Shown here in pieces: positions 17,268 to 28,885 of a stretch of DNA of 64,000 nucleotides. A program made the translations under genes and the position numbers. This DNA comes from UBA2031 sp037189985. Lineage in GTDB: Bacteria; Pseudomonadota; Gammaproteobacteria; Pseudomonadales; Moraxellaceae. Positions within the stretch are counted from its first letter, which is position 1. Every line of letters starts with the position of its first letter. The notes below the pieces were generated by a model. The model had not been told where the DNA came from. It saw only the letters and a list, made by a program, of their open reading frames with translations, and ran no database searches. The DNA lies in the NCBI GenBank assembly GCA_037189985.1, contig JBBCJX010000012.1:62001-126000 (forward strand), read 5' to 3'.

Positions 17268-18584
17268 ATGTCGGACCAGTACGTTCACTGGTTCCGCAAT
17301 TCCGCTCCCTATATCAATGCCCACCGTGGCAAGACTTTCGTGCTGCTTTTCGGCGGCGAAGCCGTCAGCCACGAAAATTTCCACAACATCGTGCACGACA
17401 TCGCCCTGCTGCACTCGCTGGGCATCCGTCTGGTACTGGTCCACGGCGCACGCCCGCAGATCGACGAAAACCTCGCAGAAATGGGCATCAGCACGCCCAT
17501 ACACAACGGCCTGCGCGTCACCACGCGTGAAGCCTTGCGCGGGGTGCTGGACGCAGTAGGCTCCATCCGCCTGGAAATCGAGGCCCTGCTGTCCATGGGG
17601 CTGGCCAACTCGCCCATGTTCGGTGCCAAGATCGATGCCGTCTCCGGCAACTTCGTCACCGCCAAGCCCTATGGCGTGCGTGACGGTGTCGACTTCGCCC
17701 TGACCGGTGAAGTCCGCTCGATCGATGTGGAGGCCATCGGCAAGAACCTGGTCAATCACCACATCGTCATCCTCGGCCCCACGGGCTACTCCACCACCGG
17801 CGAAGTCTTCAACCTGCTGGCCGAAGATGTCGCCGTGAGTGCTGCCGTATCCCTCAAGGCTGACAAGCTCATCTGCCTGGGCGAGCGTGAAGGCATACAG
17901 AATGACGATGCCCGCCTCCTGCGCGAAATGATTCCCAACGAAGTGGACCAGTACCTGCGGGGCAAGAAGCTGGACACCGAACTGCTGCGCCACATGAATG
18001 CGGCAGCCGACGCCTGCCGCGAAGGCGTCAAACGCGTGCACATCATTTCCTATGCCCGCGATGGCGCACTGCTGCAGGAGCTGTTCACCCGTGACGGCTC
18101 CGGCACTCTCATCACCAACGATCCTTACGAAGAAATCCGCGAAGCGGAAATCGAAGACATCGGCGGCATGCTTGAACTCATGCGTCCACTCGAGGAAGAA
18201 GGCATTCTCGTGCGCCGCTCACGCGAGCGCCTGGAAACCGAGATCAACCATTTCGTGGTGATAGAGCGTGATGGCATGGTGGTCGGTTGCGCCGCCCTCT
18301 ACCCCTTGCCTGTCGATGAAAAAAATCCGGCTTCGGGTGAAATCGCCTGCGTTGCCATTCATACCAACTACCGCAACGGCGACCGCGGCAGCGAACTTCT
18401 GGAGTTCCTGGAAAAACGCGCCGCCGCCAAGGGGCTCAAAAAGCTCTTTGTCCTCACCACACGTACGGCGTTGTGGTTCATTGAGCACGGCTTCAAGCAG
18501 GCGCCGGTGGATGACCTGCCTACCGAACGGAAAGCGCTCTACAACTTCCAGCGCAATTCGCAGGTTTTCAGCAAGACCCTCTGA
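17268..18584 (+). CDS. argA: Amino-acid N-acetyltransferase (N-acetylglutamate synthase)
   Basis: ArgA makes N-acetylglutamate from glutamate and acetyl-CoA, the first step of arginine synthesis. The 438-residue product joins an N-terminal amino-acid-kinase fold (LLHSLGIRLVLVHGARPQI, then VSGNFVTAKPYG and LGPTGYSTTGEVFN), which usually binds the arginine inhibitor, to a C-terminal GNAT domain (about residues 290-438, with EIACVAIHTNYRNGDRGSEL as the acetyl-CoA loop). I prefer the ATG giving MSDQYVHWFRNSAPYINAH, which matches pseudomonad ArgA starts and has AGGA 5 bases upstream, over the GTG nine codons earlier. A stem-loop follows the stop. Confidence 0.93.
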   Translation: MSDQYVHWFRNSAPYINAHRGKTFVLLFGGEAVSHENFHNIVHDIALLHSLGIRLVLVHGARPQIDENLAEMGISTPIHNGLRVTTREALRGVLDAVGSIRLEIEALLSMGLANSPMFGAKIDAVSGNFVTAKPYGVRDGVDFALTGEVRSIDVEAIGKNLVNHHIVILGPTGYSTTGEVFNLLAEDVAVSAAVSLKADKLICLGEREGIQNDDARLLREMIPNEVDQYLRGKKLDTELLRHMNAAADACREGVKRVHIISYARDGALLQELFTRDGSGTLITNDPYEEIREAEIEDIGGMLELMRPLEEEGILVRRSRERLETEINHFVVIERDGMVVGCAALYPLPVDEKNPASGEIACVAIHTNYRNGDRGSELLEFLEKRAAAKGLKKLFVLTTRTALWFIEHGFKQAPVDDLPTERKALYNFQRNSQVFSKTL

Positions 18585-18592
18585 CCCTCATC

Positions 18593-18620
18593 ACGGCCGC
18601 AGGCAGCAGCCTGCGGCCGT
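18593..18620 (+). terminator. Stem-loop after argA, probable terminator
   Basis: A 12-base perfect stem (ACGGCCGCAGGC with its complement, loop AGCA) begins 8 bases after the argA stop. Only a weak T-tract (CACATTCTTA) follows, so termination may be partial. Confidence 0.65.
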
Positions 18621-18650
18621 CACATTCTTACGCATCACAGGTATTTCCCC

Positions 18651-20345
18651 ATGAGCGGCAACGACAGCAATAACGACAATCTCCGTAAATATTCTTCACA
18701 AGTGGTCGACGGTATTGAAACCGCCCCGGCGCGCGCCATGCTGCGCGCTGTCGGTTTTAGCGATGAAGATTTCAAGAAGCCGCAGATCGGGATTGCCTCC
18801 ACCTGGGCCATGGTCACTCCCTGCAACATGCATATCGACAAGCTGGCCGTGGAAGCCGAGAAAGGCGCCAATGCTGCCGGGGCCAAGGGCGTGATCTTCA
18901 ACACCATCACGATTTCCGACGGCATCGCCAACGGCACCGAGGGCATGAAGTATTCGCTGGTCTCACGCGAGATCATCGCCGACTCCATCGAGGCCGTGGT
19001 GGGCTGCGAAGGTTTTGACGGCTTGGTGGCCGTGGGTGGCTGCGACAAGAACATGCCGGGCTGCCTCATCGGCATGGCCCGCCTCAATCGTCCCGCGATT
19101 TTTGTTTACGGTGGCACCATCAAACCCGGCCACGGCCATACCGACATCATTTCCGTGTTCGAGGCCGTGGGCCAGAACGCGCGCGGCGACATCAACGAAA
19201 TCCAGGTGAAACAGATCGAGGAAGTGGCCATCCCCGGCCCCGGCTCCTGCGGCGGCATGTACACCGCCAACACCATGGCCTCGGCGATTGAAGCACTGGG
19301 CATGTCGCTGCCGGGTTCATCCGCGCAGGACGCCATCAGCAATGACAAGGCCTCGGACTGCTTCCGCGCAGGCCAACAGGTGATGGAGCTCCTGAAGCGC
19401 GACATCAAGCCTTCGGACATCATGACCAAGAAGGCGTTTGAGAATTCAATCAAGGTGGTGATCGCACTGGGTGGTTCCACCAACGCCGTGCTGCATCTCA
19501 TAGCCATGGCCCATGCCATCAACGTCGACCTCACGCTGGACGACTTCGTGCGCCTGGGCAAGGAAACGCCGCTGCTCGCCGACCTGCGTCCCTCCGGCAA
19601 ATACATGATGAGCGAACTCGTTGCCATCGGCGGCATCCAGCCCCTGATGAAGCGCATGCTGGACGCCGGCATGCTGCATGGCGACGTGCTCACCGTCACC
19701 GGCAAGACGCTGGCAGAAAATCTGGCGGCCGTGGCGGATTATCCGGCAGGCCAGCAAGTCATCATGCCCTTCGACAAACCGATCAAGAAGGACTCCCACC
19801 TCGTGATCCTGAACGGCAACCTCTCGCCCACGGGTGCCGTCGCCAAGATCACCGGCAAGGAAGGTCTGCGCTTTGAGGGTCCTGCACGCGTCTATCATGG
19901 CGAAGAAGGCGCACTGACCGGCATCCTGGGCGGCGAAGTGAAGGCTGGCGAAGTCATCGTGATCCGCTACGAAGGCCCCAAGGGCGGCCCCGGCATGCGC
20001 GAAATGCTCTCGCCCACCTCCGCCGTCATGGGCAAGGGCCTGGGCAAGGAAGTGGCGCTCATCACCGATGGGCGCTTCTCCGGGGGCTCGCATGGCTTCG
20101 TGGTCGGTCACATCACACCGGAAGCGTTTGACGGCGGCCCCATCGCACTGGTGGAAAACGGCGACATCATCACCATCGATGCCGAGAGCCGGGAGATCAG
20201 CGTGCGCCTTTCCGAGGCAGAACTGGCCGAACGCAAGGCAAAATGGGTTCGCCCGGCACCCAAGTACACACGTGGCGCTCTCGCCAAGTATGCCAAGACC
20301 GTGTCCAGCGCCTCGGAAGGTGCAGTTACCGACAAGTACCTCTGA
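18651..20345 (+). CDS. ilvD: Dihydroxy-acid dehydratase
   Basis: IlvD dehydrates 2,3-dihydroxy acids to 2-oxo acids in isoleucine and valine synthesis, using an iron-sulfur cluster and Mg. The 564-residue product has the cluster cysteines in TPCNMHID, GCDKNMPGC and GPGSCGGMYTANTM, the substrate region GGSTNAVLHLIA, and the C-terminal GRFSGGSHGFVVGHITPEA. At this length it belongs to the shorter IlvD subgroup rather than the 616-residue enterobacterial form. ATG start after CACAGGT. It is monocistronic, and a REP-doublet repeat begins 22 bases after the stop. Confidence 0.94.
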   Translation: MSGNDSNNDNLRKYSSQVVDGIETAPARAMLRAVGFSDEDFKKPQIGIASTWAMVTPCNMHIDKLAVEAEKGANAAGAKGVIFNTITISDGIANGTEGMKYSLVSREIIADSIEAVVGCEGFDGLVAVGGCDKNMPGCLIGMARLNRPAIFVYGGTIKPGHGHTDIISVFEAVGQNARGDINEIQVKQIEEVAIPGPGSCGGMYTANTMASAIEALGMSLPGSSAQDAISNDKASDCFRAGQQVMELLKRDIKPSDIMTKKAFENSIKVVIALGGSTNAVLHLIAMAHAINVDLTLDDFVRLGKETPLLADLRPSGKYMMSELVAIGGIQPLMKRMLDAGMLHGDVLTVTGKTLAENLAAVADYPAGQQVIMPFDKPIKKDSHLVILNGNLSPTGAVAKITGKEGLRFEGPARVYHGEEGALTGILGGEVKAGEVIVIRYEGPKGGPGMREMLSPTSAVMGKGLGKEVALITDGRFSGGSHGFVVGHITPEAFDGGPIALVENGDIITIDAESREISVRLSEAELAERKAKWVRPAPKYTRGALAKYAKTVSSASEGAVTDKYL

Positions 20346-20367
20346 CGCCGGTTCATCTCTCTGCTTT

Positions 20368-20446
20368 CGTCATTCCGGCGAAGGCCGGAATTCACAGGGC
20401 GGTGAGAAATCACTGCTGCATGGGTCCCGGCATTCGCCGGGACGAC
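20368..20446. repeat. REP-doublet (REPIN/BIME-like) element, copy A
   Basis: Two short palindromes face each other: one around TTCCGGCGAAGGCCGGAA at the left end and one around GTCCCGGCATTCGCCGGGAC at the right, joined by about 35 bases containing CTGCTGCATGG. The outer ends read CGTCATTCC and GGGACGAC. The same element occurs in inverted orientation at 24717-24797. A 13-base word CAAAGATTTTGAA also follows both copies (20474 and 24802). Confidence 0.85.
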
Positions 20447-20591
20447 AAATGTGAGGGTGTAGTATCCGGCCAGCAAAGATTTTGAAGCCCGCCGCCTGTC
20501 GCAGCCCCTCCACTGGAGGGAGTTGTCCGGCAGCCGGCTGGTGGTAGGCTGTTGGCGACCGGAACCTGCCGCACAACCCCAAGGACCCGCC

Positions 20592-21402
20592 ATGCGTTTC
20601 GCCCTGCTCCTGTGCCAAGGCTTGCTGATCTGCCTGATGTCATGGCAGGCGGCAGACCTGCATGCGGCCGAGCAGCCTGCGTACACGATCACCATCATTC
20701 CTGTGATGCCCCCCGCCGAAACCAAACGGCGCTGGCAACCTGTCCTGGACTATCTCACTCGCGATACCGGGCTGCATTTCCGCTTCCGCTTTCACGACAG
20801 CCAGGAAAGTTTTGAAAAGGAGCTGGGGAAAAAAGACACCGACTTTGCCGTCATGAGCCCGGTCAATGCCTGGCAACTGCGCGAGCATTACCGCCCACTC
20901 CTGCGCAGCAGCCAGGCGCTCACCGGCATAGTTGTGGTTCCGCGGGAAAGCCACCTGCAGTCCTTGCCGGACCTGCAAGGGCAGCGACTGGCCCTGCAGG
21001 AAGGCGATAACCTGTCTGCCAACCGCCTGATCGGCAAAACCCTCAAGGAACAGAAAATCACGACCGACTTCCTGTTCTCCAGCAGCGAAAGCAATGCCAT
21101 ACGCAGCATGATGCTCGGCAAGGCCGATGCGGCGCTGGTCAACAGCTACCTGCTGACCGTGCTGCCACGTGAAATAGCGAGCAAGATACGCATCATCCAT
21201 CGCAGTGCCGAGCTGCCTGCCCTGCCCTTGGCAAATGGCCGCAACGTACCCGCTGCCGACCTGCAAAAGCTGAAGGATGCCATGCTGCGCCTGCGCAAGA
21301 GCCAGCCGGCCCTGCTCGAAAGCATCCTGATGCCGGACATCACGGAGGCACTTGCCGAAGACTACAGTGGTATCGGCAAGCTTCTCTCTCTGGAAACCGG
21401 CA

Positions 21403-21413
<11 letters not shown>
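20592..21413 (+). CDS. PhnD-like phosphate/phosphonate-type periplasmic binding protein
   Basis: The 273-residue product has a Sec signal peptide (LLCQGLLICLMSWQAADLHA) and a type 2 periplasmic-binding fold of the PhnD/phosphonate family: YTITIIPVMPPAETKRRWQP at the N-terminus, DFAVMSPVNAWQLRE, and the hinge GQRLALQEGDNLSANR. No permease or ATPase gene is adjacent. Instead the gene overlaps the hybrid kinase by 11 bases, so it more likely serves as a periplasmic sensor partner for that kinase than as a transporter component. Ligand unknown. Confidence 0.82.
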
Positions 21414-24153
<2,740 letters not shown>

Positions 24154-24241
24154 AAGAACACAACAGCACTGCATACGCAAAAGCGCGTCGTCGTCATGAT
24201 GGAATGTCATGGCAGCATGAAATGAAAGACAGGAATGAATC

Positions 24242-24604
24242 ATGAGTGAAACCGTTGCCGTGCTGGGAGCCAGTCCCAAGCCAGAACGCTACAGCAACAA
24301 GGCGATACGACTCTTGCGCGAACATGGCCACACCGTGCTACCCGTCAATCCTGCACAACGGGAAATCGAAGGGCTGGCGGTGACTGCCCGTGTGGAAGAC
24401 TTGAAGGATGTGGATACGGTGACGATGTATGTGAGTCCGGCGCATTCGGATTCGTTGCTGCCTGGGTTGCTGGCTCTCAAGCCACGGCGGGTCATCTTTA
24501 ATCCAGGGGCAGAGAATCCCGGGTTGGAAAAGGCTCTGCAAGAGGCGGGGATTGAGGTGGAAGAGGCTTGTACGTTGGTGTTGTTGAGGACGGGGCAGTT
24601 TTGA
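24242..24604 (+). CDS. CoA-binding domain protein (YccU-like)
   Basis: The 120-residue product is a stand-alone Rossmann-type CoA-binding domain: VAVLGASPKPERYSNKAIR at the N-terminus, then VLPVNPAQREIEG and RRVIFNPGAENPGLEKAL. It corresponds to COG1832 proteins such as E. coli YccU. The role is unknown; CoA-type nucleotide binding is inferred from the fold. AGGAATGAATC precedes the ATG. It lies 88 bases after the kinase gene. A weak stem (AGCCT-AGGCT, T-rich tail) at about 24635-24660 may end transcription. Confidence 0.85.
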   Translation: MSETVAVLGASPKPERYSNKAIRLLREHGHTVLPVNPAQREIEGLAVTARVEDLKDVDTVTMYVSPAHSDSLLPGLLALKPRRVIFNPGAENPGLEKALQEAGIEVEEACTLVLLRTGQF

Positions 24605-24660
24605 GCGTTATTTCTTTCTTTTTACATTCGCCTGAGCCTGTCAAAAGGCTGCTGTTTCTT

Positions 24661-24822
24661 AGAGCCTGTTCAAAACCTTTCAAATCGTGACTTTTATCGT
24701 CAAAAACCTTTGAAACCGTCGTCCCGGCGAAGGCCGGGACCCATGCAGCAGTAGTTTTTTCACCGCATTATGGATTCCGGCCTTCGCCGGAATGACGAAA
24801 ACAAAGATTTTGAACAGGCTCT
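24661..24822. mobile_element. MITE-like element with 15-base terminal inverted repeats
   Basis: The ends are perfect 15-base inverted repeats, AGAGCCTGTTCAAAA (24661-24675) and its complement (24808-24822). The 162-base unit has no coding capacity and contains REP doublet copy B. A partial copy of the left end (GAGCCTGTCAAAAGG) lies just outside at about 24634. No target duplication is obvious. Confidence 0.65.
24717..24797. repeat. REP-doublet element, copy B (inverted relative to copy A)
   Basis: The reverse complement of this 81-base segment lines up end to end with copy A at 20368-20446. The two palindromic heads and the ACTGCTGCATGGGTCCCGGC stretch are conserved; the middle differs. It is nested in the 15-base inverted-repeat unit. 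Confidence 0.85.
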
Positions 24823-24911
24823 TATTCCTAGGCCATCTCGCCTAATAGAGTGGCTCCCGACTGGGTTTCCCCCATTGTTTATTCTCTCGGGCGGAGCGCC
24901 TGCGGCGGGCC

Positions 24912-24941
24912 TTACTTTCTTTGCTTCGCCAAAGAAAGTAA
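24912..24941. repeat. Perfect hairpin TTACTTTCTTTG / CAAAGAAAGTAA
   Basis: The arms are 12 bases and the loop is CTTCGC. The same A/G-rich word is repeated once more just after it (AGCAAAGAAAG). From memory, similar TTACTTTCTTTGC...AAGAAAGTAA repeats occur in intergenic regions of many proteobacteria; I cannot check copy number here. There is no T-tract, so it is not a standard terminator. Confidence 0.7.
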
Positions 24942-25152
24942 GCAAAGAAAGCGACTCCTGCGGAGGGCTGGCTTGGGTTAGTGGGCCCGTTCCTGTAGCT
25001 CATGCCCTGTGGTCATGTTCGCGCTTCGCGACTCACAACAACCCTCTGCTTTCTTTTGCTTGGCGGGGCCGTAGGGGGAGAAGGTTTTCGTAGGGAGTGG
25101 AGCCTCTATGTTGGTAGCGCCTGTGATTCCGCTTATAGGCCAGTGAGCTTTC
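24942..25152. other. Non-coding remainder of the 24.6-25.15 kb gap
   Basis: I see no gene, RNA or clear signal here. The stretch is partly purine-rich (GGGGGAGAAGG at about 25075) and lies downstream of two convergent genes. Together with the elements to its left it makes a repeat-rich gap of about 550 bases, unusual in a window otherwise packed with genes. Confidence 0.5.
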
Positions 25153-25770
25153 TCATCGGCGGAACCAGCCGGCGATGCTCCAGCGTTCTCTTGTTGCGGG
25201 CAGGACTTCGTGCAGGACGTCCTCGCTCATGAAGAGGGCCAGCTTGCCGCCTTCGGGGAGTTCTTTTGCCACGGGACTGCCGGCTTCGTCGTAGATCACG
25301 AGTTCGCCACCTTCGTCGGGTTGCCAGTGGTCGTTGAGGTAGAAGACGGCGGAGATCACGCGGGCGTTGGAGTCGCGGTGGCGGTCGACGTGGGGGCGGT
25401 AGAAGGCGCCGACGGGATAGTGGGCGTAGTGGGCTTCGAATTCGCGGAGCCCGAGGAAGAGTTCGCGGTTGAGGGTGTGGCGGAGGGTGTCCATCCAGGC
25501 GAGGTAGGCGGATTCCCATCCGCCGTTTTCCTGGAGCCAGCAGAGGCGGTCGCCCCGAATGTCTGCTTCTCGTCGCTGGTTGTCACCTCGCCCGATGTGG
25601 GCCGGGCGGAAGTCCTGGCGGGCGAGCCGTTGGGCGGCGGCTTCCCGCAAACCCTGCCAGGTCCAGTCCGGCAGGACGTTGGTCAACGCCACCCGATGCT
25701 CCGTGACCAGGGCATCGAGGGCGTCTTGCCACTCTGTGGCCGGAAACTCCGGCATGATGATTCGTGTCAT
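25153..25770 (-). CDS. 2-oxoglutarate/Fe(II)-dependent oxygenase, prolyl-4-hydroxylase type
   Basis: The 205-residue product has the iron-binding HxD of this superfamily in YRPHVDRH (His127, Asp129), the distal His187 in VLHEVLP, and the oxoglutarate-binding Arg in TRERWSIAGWFRR (about Arg196). A conserved VISAVFYLNDHW strand and GGELVIY lie between. It resembles SM-20/PHD-like proteins that hydroxylate proteins such as EF-Tu, but the substrate here is not readable. It is divergent from rlmJ. Confidence 0.88.
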   Translation of the reverse strand: MTRIIMPEFPATEWQDALDALVTEHRVALTNVLPDWTWQGLREAAAQRLARQDFRPAHIGRGDNQRREADIRGDRLCWLQENGGWESAYLAWMDTLRHTLNRELFLGLREFEAHYAHYPVGAFYRPHVDRHRDSNARVISAVFYLNDHWQPDEGGELVIYDEAGSPVAKELPEGGKLALFMSEDVLHEVLPATRERWSIAGWFRR

Positions 25771-25839
25771 AGCGCTTATGATTCCCGCCTGTCATTACCC
25801 AGCGACGGCCTCACGGCCTGACCGCTGCCCGGAGATCGT

Positions 25840-26745
25840 GTGAATTACCGCCACCACTTCCACGCCGGCAATTTTGCCGACGTGGTGAAACATGCCCTCT
25901 TGCTGGGCCTCATCCAGGCGCTCCGGCAGAAGGACAGCGCCTTCTGCTACATCGACACGCACGCCGGCATCGGCGTCTATGACCTGGGGGCGAGCGAGGC
26001 GCAGCGTACCCTGGAATTCAAGACCGGCCTCGGGCGCCTGAAAACGGCCACGGCCGACCCGGCCACCGGGAAGGGCATTCCGGCGTGGGTGGCGGATTAT
26101 CAAAACGCCATCCTGGCACTGCAAGCGGAACGCAAGGGCTTCTGGTATCCGGGCTCGCCCTGGCTTGCGCTCAATGCCCTGCGCCCGCAGGACCGTGCCG
26201 TGCTCATGGAACTGCATGCCGAGGACGCCGGCCTGCTGAAGGACCTGCTGGGCCGCCGCGCCGGCCTCGCCATCCACCAGCGCGATGCCTACGAGGGCCT
26301 GCCGGCCTTGGTTCCTCCGAAAGAAAAACGCGGCCTCGTGCTGATCGACCCGCCGTATGAAGAGGAACGCGGCGACTACGCGCCCGTGGTCGACTTGCTG
26401 AAGAAGACCCACGAGAAATGGCCGGGCGGCATCTATGCCCTGTGGTTTCCCATCAAGGACCACCACACCATCACCCGCTTCTACCGCCGCCTGCGCAACA
26501 CCGGCATTCCCAAGATGCTGACCACGGAACTCTGCATCCTGCCAGCGGACAACCAGCTCGGCCTCAACGGCACCGGCATGGTCATCGTGAATCCGCCCTG
26601 GCAATTCGCCGACGCCGCCAGCGCCCTCCTCAAGTGGCTGACGCCGGTGCTGAGCGACCATCCGCAGGCCAGCTGGAAAGTGGAGTGGCTGAACGGCGAG
26701 AACGTGGCCGCGGCCACGCCGAAAATCGACAAATTCTCTGAATGA
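25840..26745 (+). CDS. rlmJ: 23S rRNA (adenine(2030)-N(6))-methyltransferase
   Basis: RlmJ methylates N6 of A2030 in 23S rRNA using SAM. The 301-residue product begins MNYRHHFHAGNFADVVKH, nearly identical in pattern to known RlmJ. It carries the SAM region FCYIDTHAGIGVYDL, the catalytic DPPY motif (VLIDPPYEEE), and the C-terminal NGTGMVIVNPPW. The start is GTG, in agreement with the family N-terminus. Monocistronic; it converges with cysQ. Confidence 0.93.
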   Translation: MNYRHHFHAGNFADVVKHALLLGLIQALRQKDSAFCYIDTHAGIGVYDLGASEAQRTLEFKTGLGRLKTATADPATGKGIPAWVADYQNAILALQAERKGFWYPGSPWLALNALRPQDRAVLMELHAEDAGLLKDLLGRRAGLAIHQRDAYEGLPALVPPKEKRGLVLIDPPYEEERGDYAPVVDLLKKTHEKWPGGIYALWFPIKDHHTITRFYRRLRNTGIPKMLTTELCILPADNQLGLNGTGMVIVNPPWQFADAASALLKWLTPVLSDHPQASWKVEWLNGENVAAATPKIDKFSE

Positions 26746-26759
26746 TCCCGGCCCCGTTC

Positions 26760-27602
26760 TTACGGGCGGGGCTTCGTTTTTTCAGCGGCCTGCCAGGCAG
26801 GCAGCCACGCCGCCAGCTCGCTGCCCACCACCAGGAAACTGTCGTTGCGCAGGGTGTTGCGCTGGTTGTAGCGGAAGGGCCGCCCCTGCGCGTCCACCAG
26901 CGCACCACCGGCTTCCTCCACAACGACCTGCCCGGCCGCCGTGTCCCACTCCATGGTATGGCCGAAACGCGGATAGGCATCCGCGCCGCCTTCGGCCACG
27001 CGACAGATCTTGAACGCGGAGCCGGCATGGGTGATGGCCACCAGCCCGAGCGTTTGCTGCACCTGATCACAAAATGCCTCGTCACGCGCGCCCCGGTGAC
27101 GACGGCTGGCCACGATGCGAAAGTAGTGCGCCGGAAAATCCGCCACCCGCAGGCGCTGCCGGTTTTCCTGCTGTTGGCGAAACGCCCCCAGACCCCGCGC
27201 CGCCGCATAGGCCACGCCGCTCACCGGTGAATACACCACACCCAGCACCGCTTCATGCCCATCGATCAGTGCAATGTTGACGCTGAATTCATCATTGCGG
27301 GCGATGAATTCCTTGGTGCCATCCAGCGGGTCCACCAGCCAGCAACGCGGCCACGGCGCCCGCACGGCGTAGGGGATTTCCTCGCATTCTTCGGAAATGA
27401 TCGGGATGTCCGGCGTCAGCGCCTGCAAGCCGGCGACGATGACGCGGTTGGCGGCGAGGTCCGCTGCCGTGAGCGGAGAATCGTCTTCCTTGTGCTGCAC
27501 CTGCCAGCGCGATTCATCCCGGTAGATGGCCAGGATTTCACGGCCTGCCGCCTCGGCGATGGCCACGACCTGCGGCAACCATGCGGTGAATTCAGTCGTC
27601 AT
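26760..27602 (-). CDS. cysQ: 3'(2'),5'-bisphosphate nucleotidase CysQ
   Basis: CysQ hydrolyses 3'-phosphoadenosine 5'-phosphate to AMP, recycling a by-product of sulfate assimilation. The 280-residue product belongs to the inositol-monophosphatase fold, with metal-binding residues in SEECEEIP and DPLDGTKEF, and WDTAAGQVVVEEAGG near the C-terminus. It overlaps nudE by 11 bases on the same strand, a pairing also common in Pseudomonas. ATG start. Confidence 0.92.
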   Translation of the reverse strand: MTTEFTAWLPQVVAIAEAAGREILAIYRDESRWQVQHKEDDSPLTAADLAANRVIVAGLQALTPDIPIISEECEEIPYAVRAPWPRCWLVDPLDGTKEFIARNDEFSVNIALIDGHEAVLGVVYSPVSGVAYAAARGLGAFRQQQENRQRLRVADFPAHYFRIVASRRHRGARDEAFCDQVQQTLGLVAITHAGSAFKICRVAEGGADAYPRFGHTMEWDTAAGQVVVEEAGGALVDAQGRPFRYNQRNTLRNDSFLVVGSELAAWLPAWQAAEKTKPRP

Positions 27603-28170
27603 CCGGCGGCTCCTGCCCTTTCCGCGCGCGAGCGCGAAGCATGTCCCGCACCAGGTACAGGGCCGCCATCGAACGCGCCTCGCTCAGCTCCTCGCTCCAG
27701 ACCCACTCCTCCAACCGGGAAAGCGGCATGGGCATGACTTCGATGGGCTCCGGCTCGTCGCCCTCAAGCCGGGAGGGATAAAGATCCTCGGCCAGCACCA
27801 CCGTCAGTTGCGACGACATGTAGCTCGGCGACAGCGTGAGTGATTTCAGCGGTGTGAGGAGGCGCGCGCCATGGCCGGTTTCTTCCTGCAATTCGCGATT
27901 GGCGCCCTGTTCCAGCGTTTCATCGGGCTCCAGCGCGCCCTTGGGCAGGCCCAGCGTGTAGTTCTCCACGCCCGCGCCGTATTCGCGGATCATGAGTACG
28001 GTGTCGTCATCCCGCATCGGCACGATCATGACCGCGCCCACGGAGCCCGCGCGCAGGCGCTCATAGGTACGCTCGACGCCGTTGCTGAAACGGAGTTGCA
28101 ATTCTTCCACGGTGAAGAAGCGGCTCCGCGCCACCACGGCTCTGTTCAGAATTTCCGGCAGCTTTGCCAT
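27592..28170 (-). CDS. nudE: ADP compounds hydrolase NudE
   Basis: NudE is a Nudix hydrolase that cleaves ADP-ribose, Ap3A, NADH and similar compounds. The 192-residue product has a full Nudix box, GALEPDETLEQGAN followed by RELQEETG, near residues 94-115. I chose the ATG giving MAKLPEILNRAVV; the frame remains open for 28 more codons upstream, but these run into the divergent yrfG region. First gene of the nudE-cysQ pair, divergent from yrfG with 34 bases between starts. Confidence 0.92.
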   Translation of the reverse strand: MAKLPEILNRAVVARSRFFTVEELQLRFSNGVERTYERLRAGSVGAVMIVPMRDDDTVLMIREYGAGVENYTLGLPKGALEPDETLEQGANRELQEETGHGARLLTPLKSLTLSPSYMSSQLTVVLAEDLYPSRLEGDEPEPIEVMPMPLSRLEEWVWSEELSEARSMAALYLVRDMLRARARKGQEPPDDD

Positions 28171-28204
28171 ACTCGTGACCCGCCTCTTGTCTACCGCCGA
28201 CCAC

Positions 28205-28879
28205 ATGACCGCCCTGATCGACTGGCAACGTATCGACACCGTTCTTCTGGACATGGATGGTACGCTGCTGGACCTCTATTTCGACAACCATTTCTGGCTG
28301 CAGCACCTGCCCGATGCCTACGCGCGCGCACGCGGCCTGCCCGGCGACGAGGCGCGCGAGCATCTCGTCACCCGCTTCGGCCAGGAACAGGGCCTGCTCA
28401 ACTGGTACTGCGTGGATTTCTGGACGCAGGAACTGGGGCTGGACATCGCCGGGCTCAAGGCGGACATCGCCCACCTGATACAGCCACGCCCCGGTGCGCT
28501 GGAATTCCTGCAGGCCATCAATGGCAGCGGCCGCCGTGCATGGCTGGTCACCAATGCCCATCATCACAGTCTCACGCTGAAACTGGCACGCACTCCGCTT
28601 TCGCAATACTGCGAACGCATCATTTGCTCGCATGACTATCGCGAGCCCAAGGAGTCTGCCGCCTTCTGGCCGGCATTACAGGCCCGCGAACCCTTTGATC
28701 CGCAACGCGCGCTGTTTGTGGATGACAGTGAGTCTGTCCTGCATGCCGCGCAGGCTTTTGGCATAGGACAGTTGCTGACCATAGGACAGCCTGACAGCAG
28801 GCAGCCCGCACGTAGCGGGCTGCGCTTTCCTGTCCTTCATCATTTCAGTGACATCCTGCCGATTCCGGCCAGGACCTGA
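28205..28879 (+). CDS. yrfG: GMP/IMP nucleotidase (HAD superfamily)
   Basis: The 224-residue product dephosphorylates purine 5'-nucleotides. HAD motifs are in order: LLDMDGTLLDL (nucleophile Asp), VTNAHHHSL, the Lys in REPKESAAFW and FVDDSESVL. The cap region LNWYCVDFWTQELGLDI matches YrfG closely. The ATG chosen gives MTALIDWQRIDTV as in homologues. No clear ribosome-binding site. hslR starts 6 bases after its stop, as in other gammaproteobacteria. Confidence 0.91.
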   Translation: MTALIDWQRIDTVLLDMDGTLLDLYFDNHFWLQHLPDAYARARGLPGDEAREHLVTRFGQEQGLLNWYCVDFWTQELGLDIAGLKADIAHLIQPRPGALEFLQAINGSGRRAWLVTNAHHHSLTLKLARTPLSQYCERIICSHDYREPKESAAFWPALQAREPFDPQRALFVDDSESVLHAAQAFGIGQLLTIGQPDSRQPARSGLRFPVLHHFSDILPIPART

Positions 28880-28885
28880 AACAGC

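Noticed and set aside
24605..25152. A tRNA gene, CRISPR array or IS transposase in the longest gene-free gap
   Set aside because: No cloverleaf or CCA-like end, no regular spaced repeats and no transposase fragment; only REP/MITE-type repeats.
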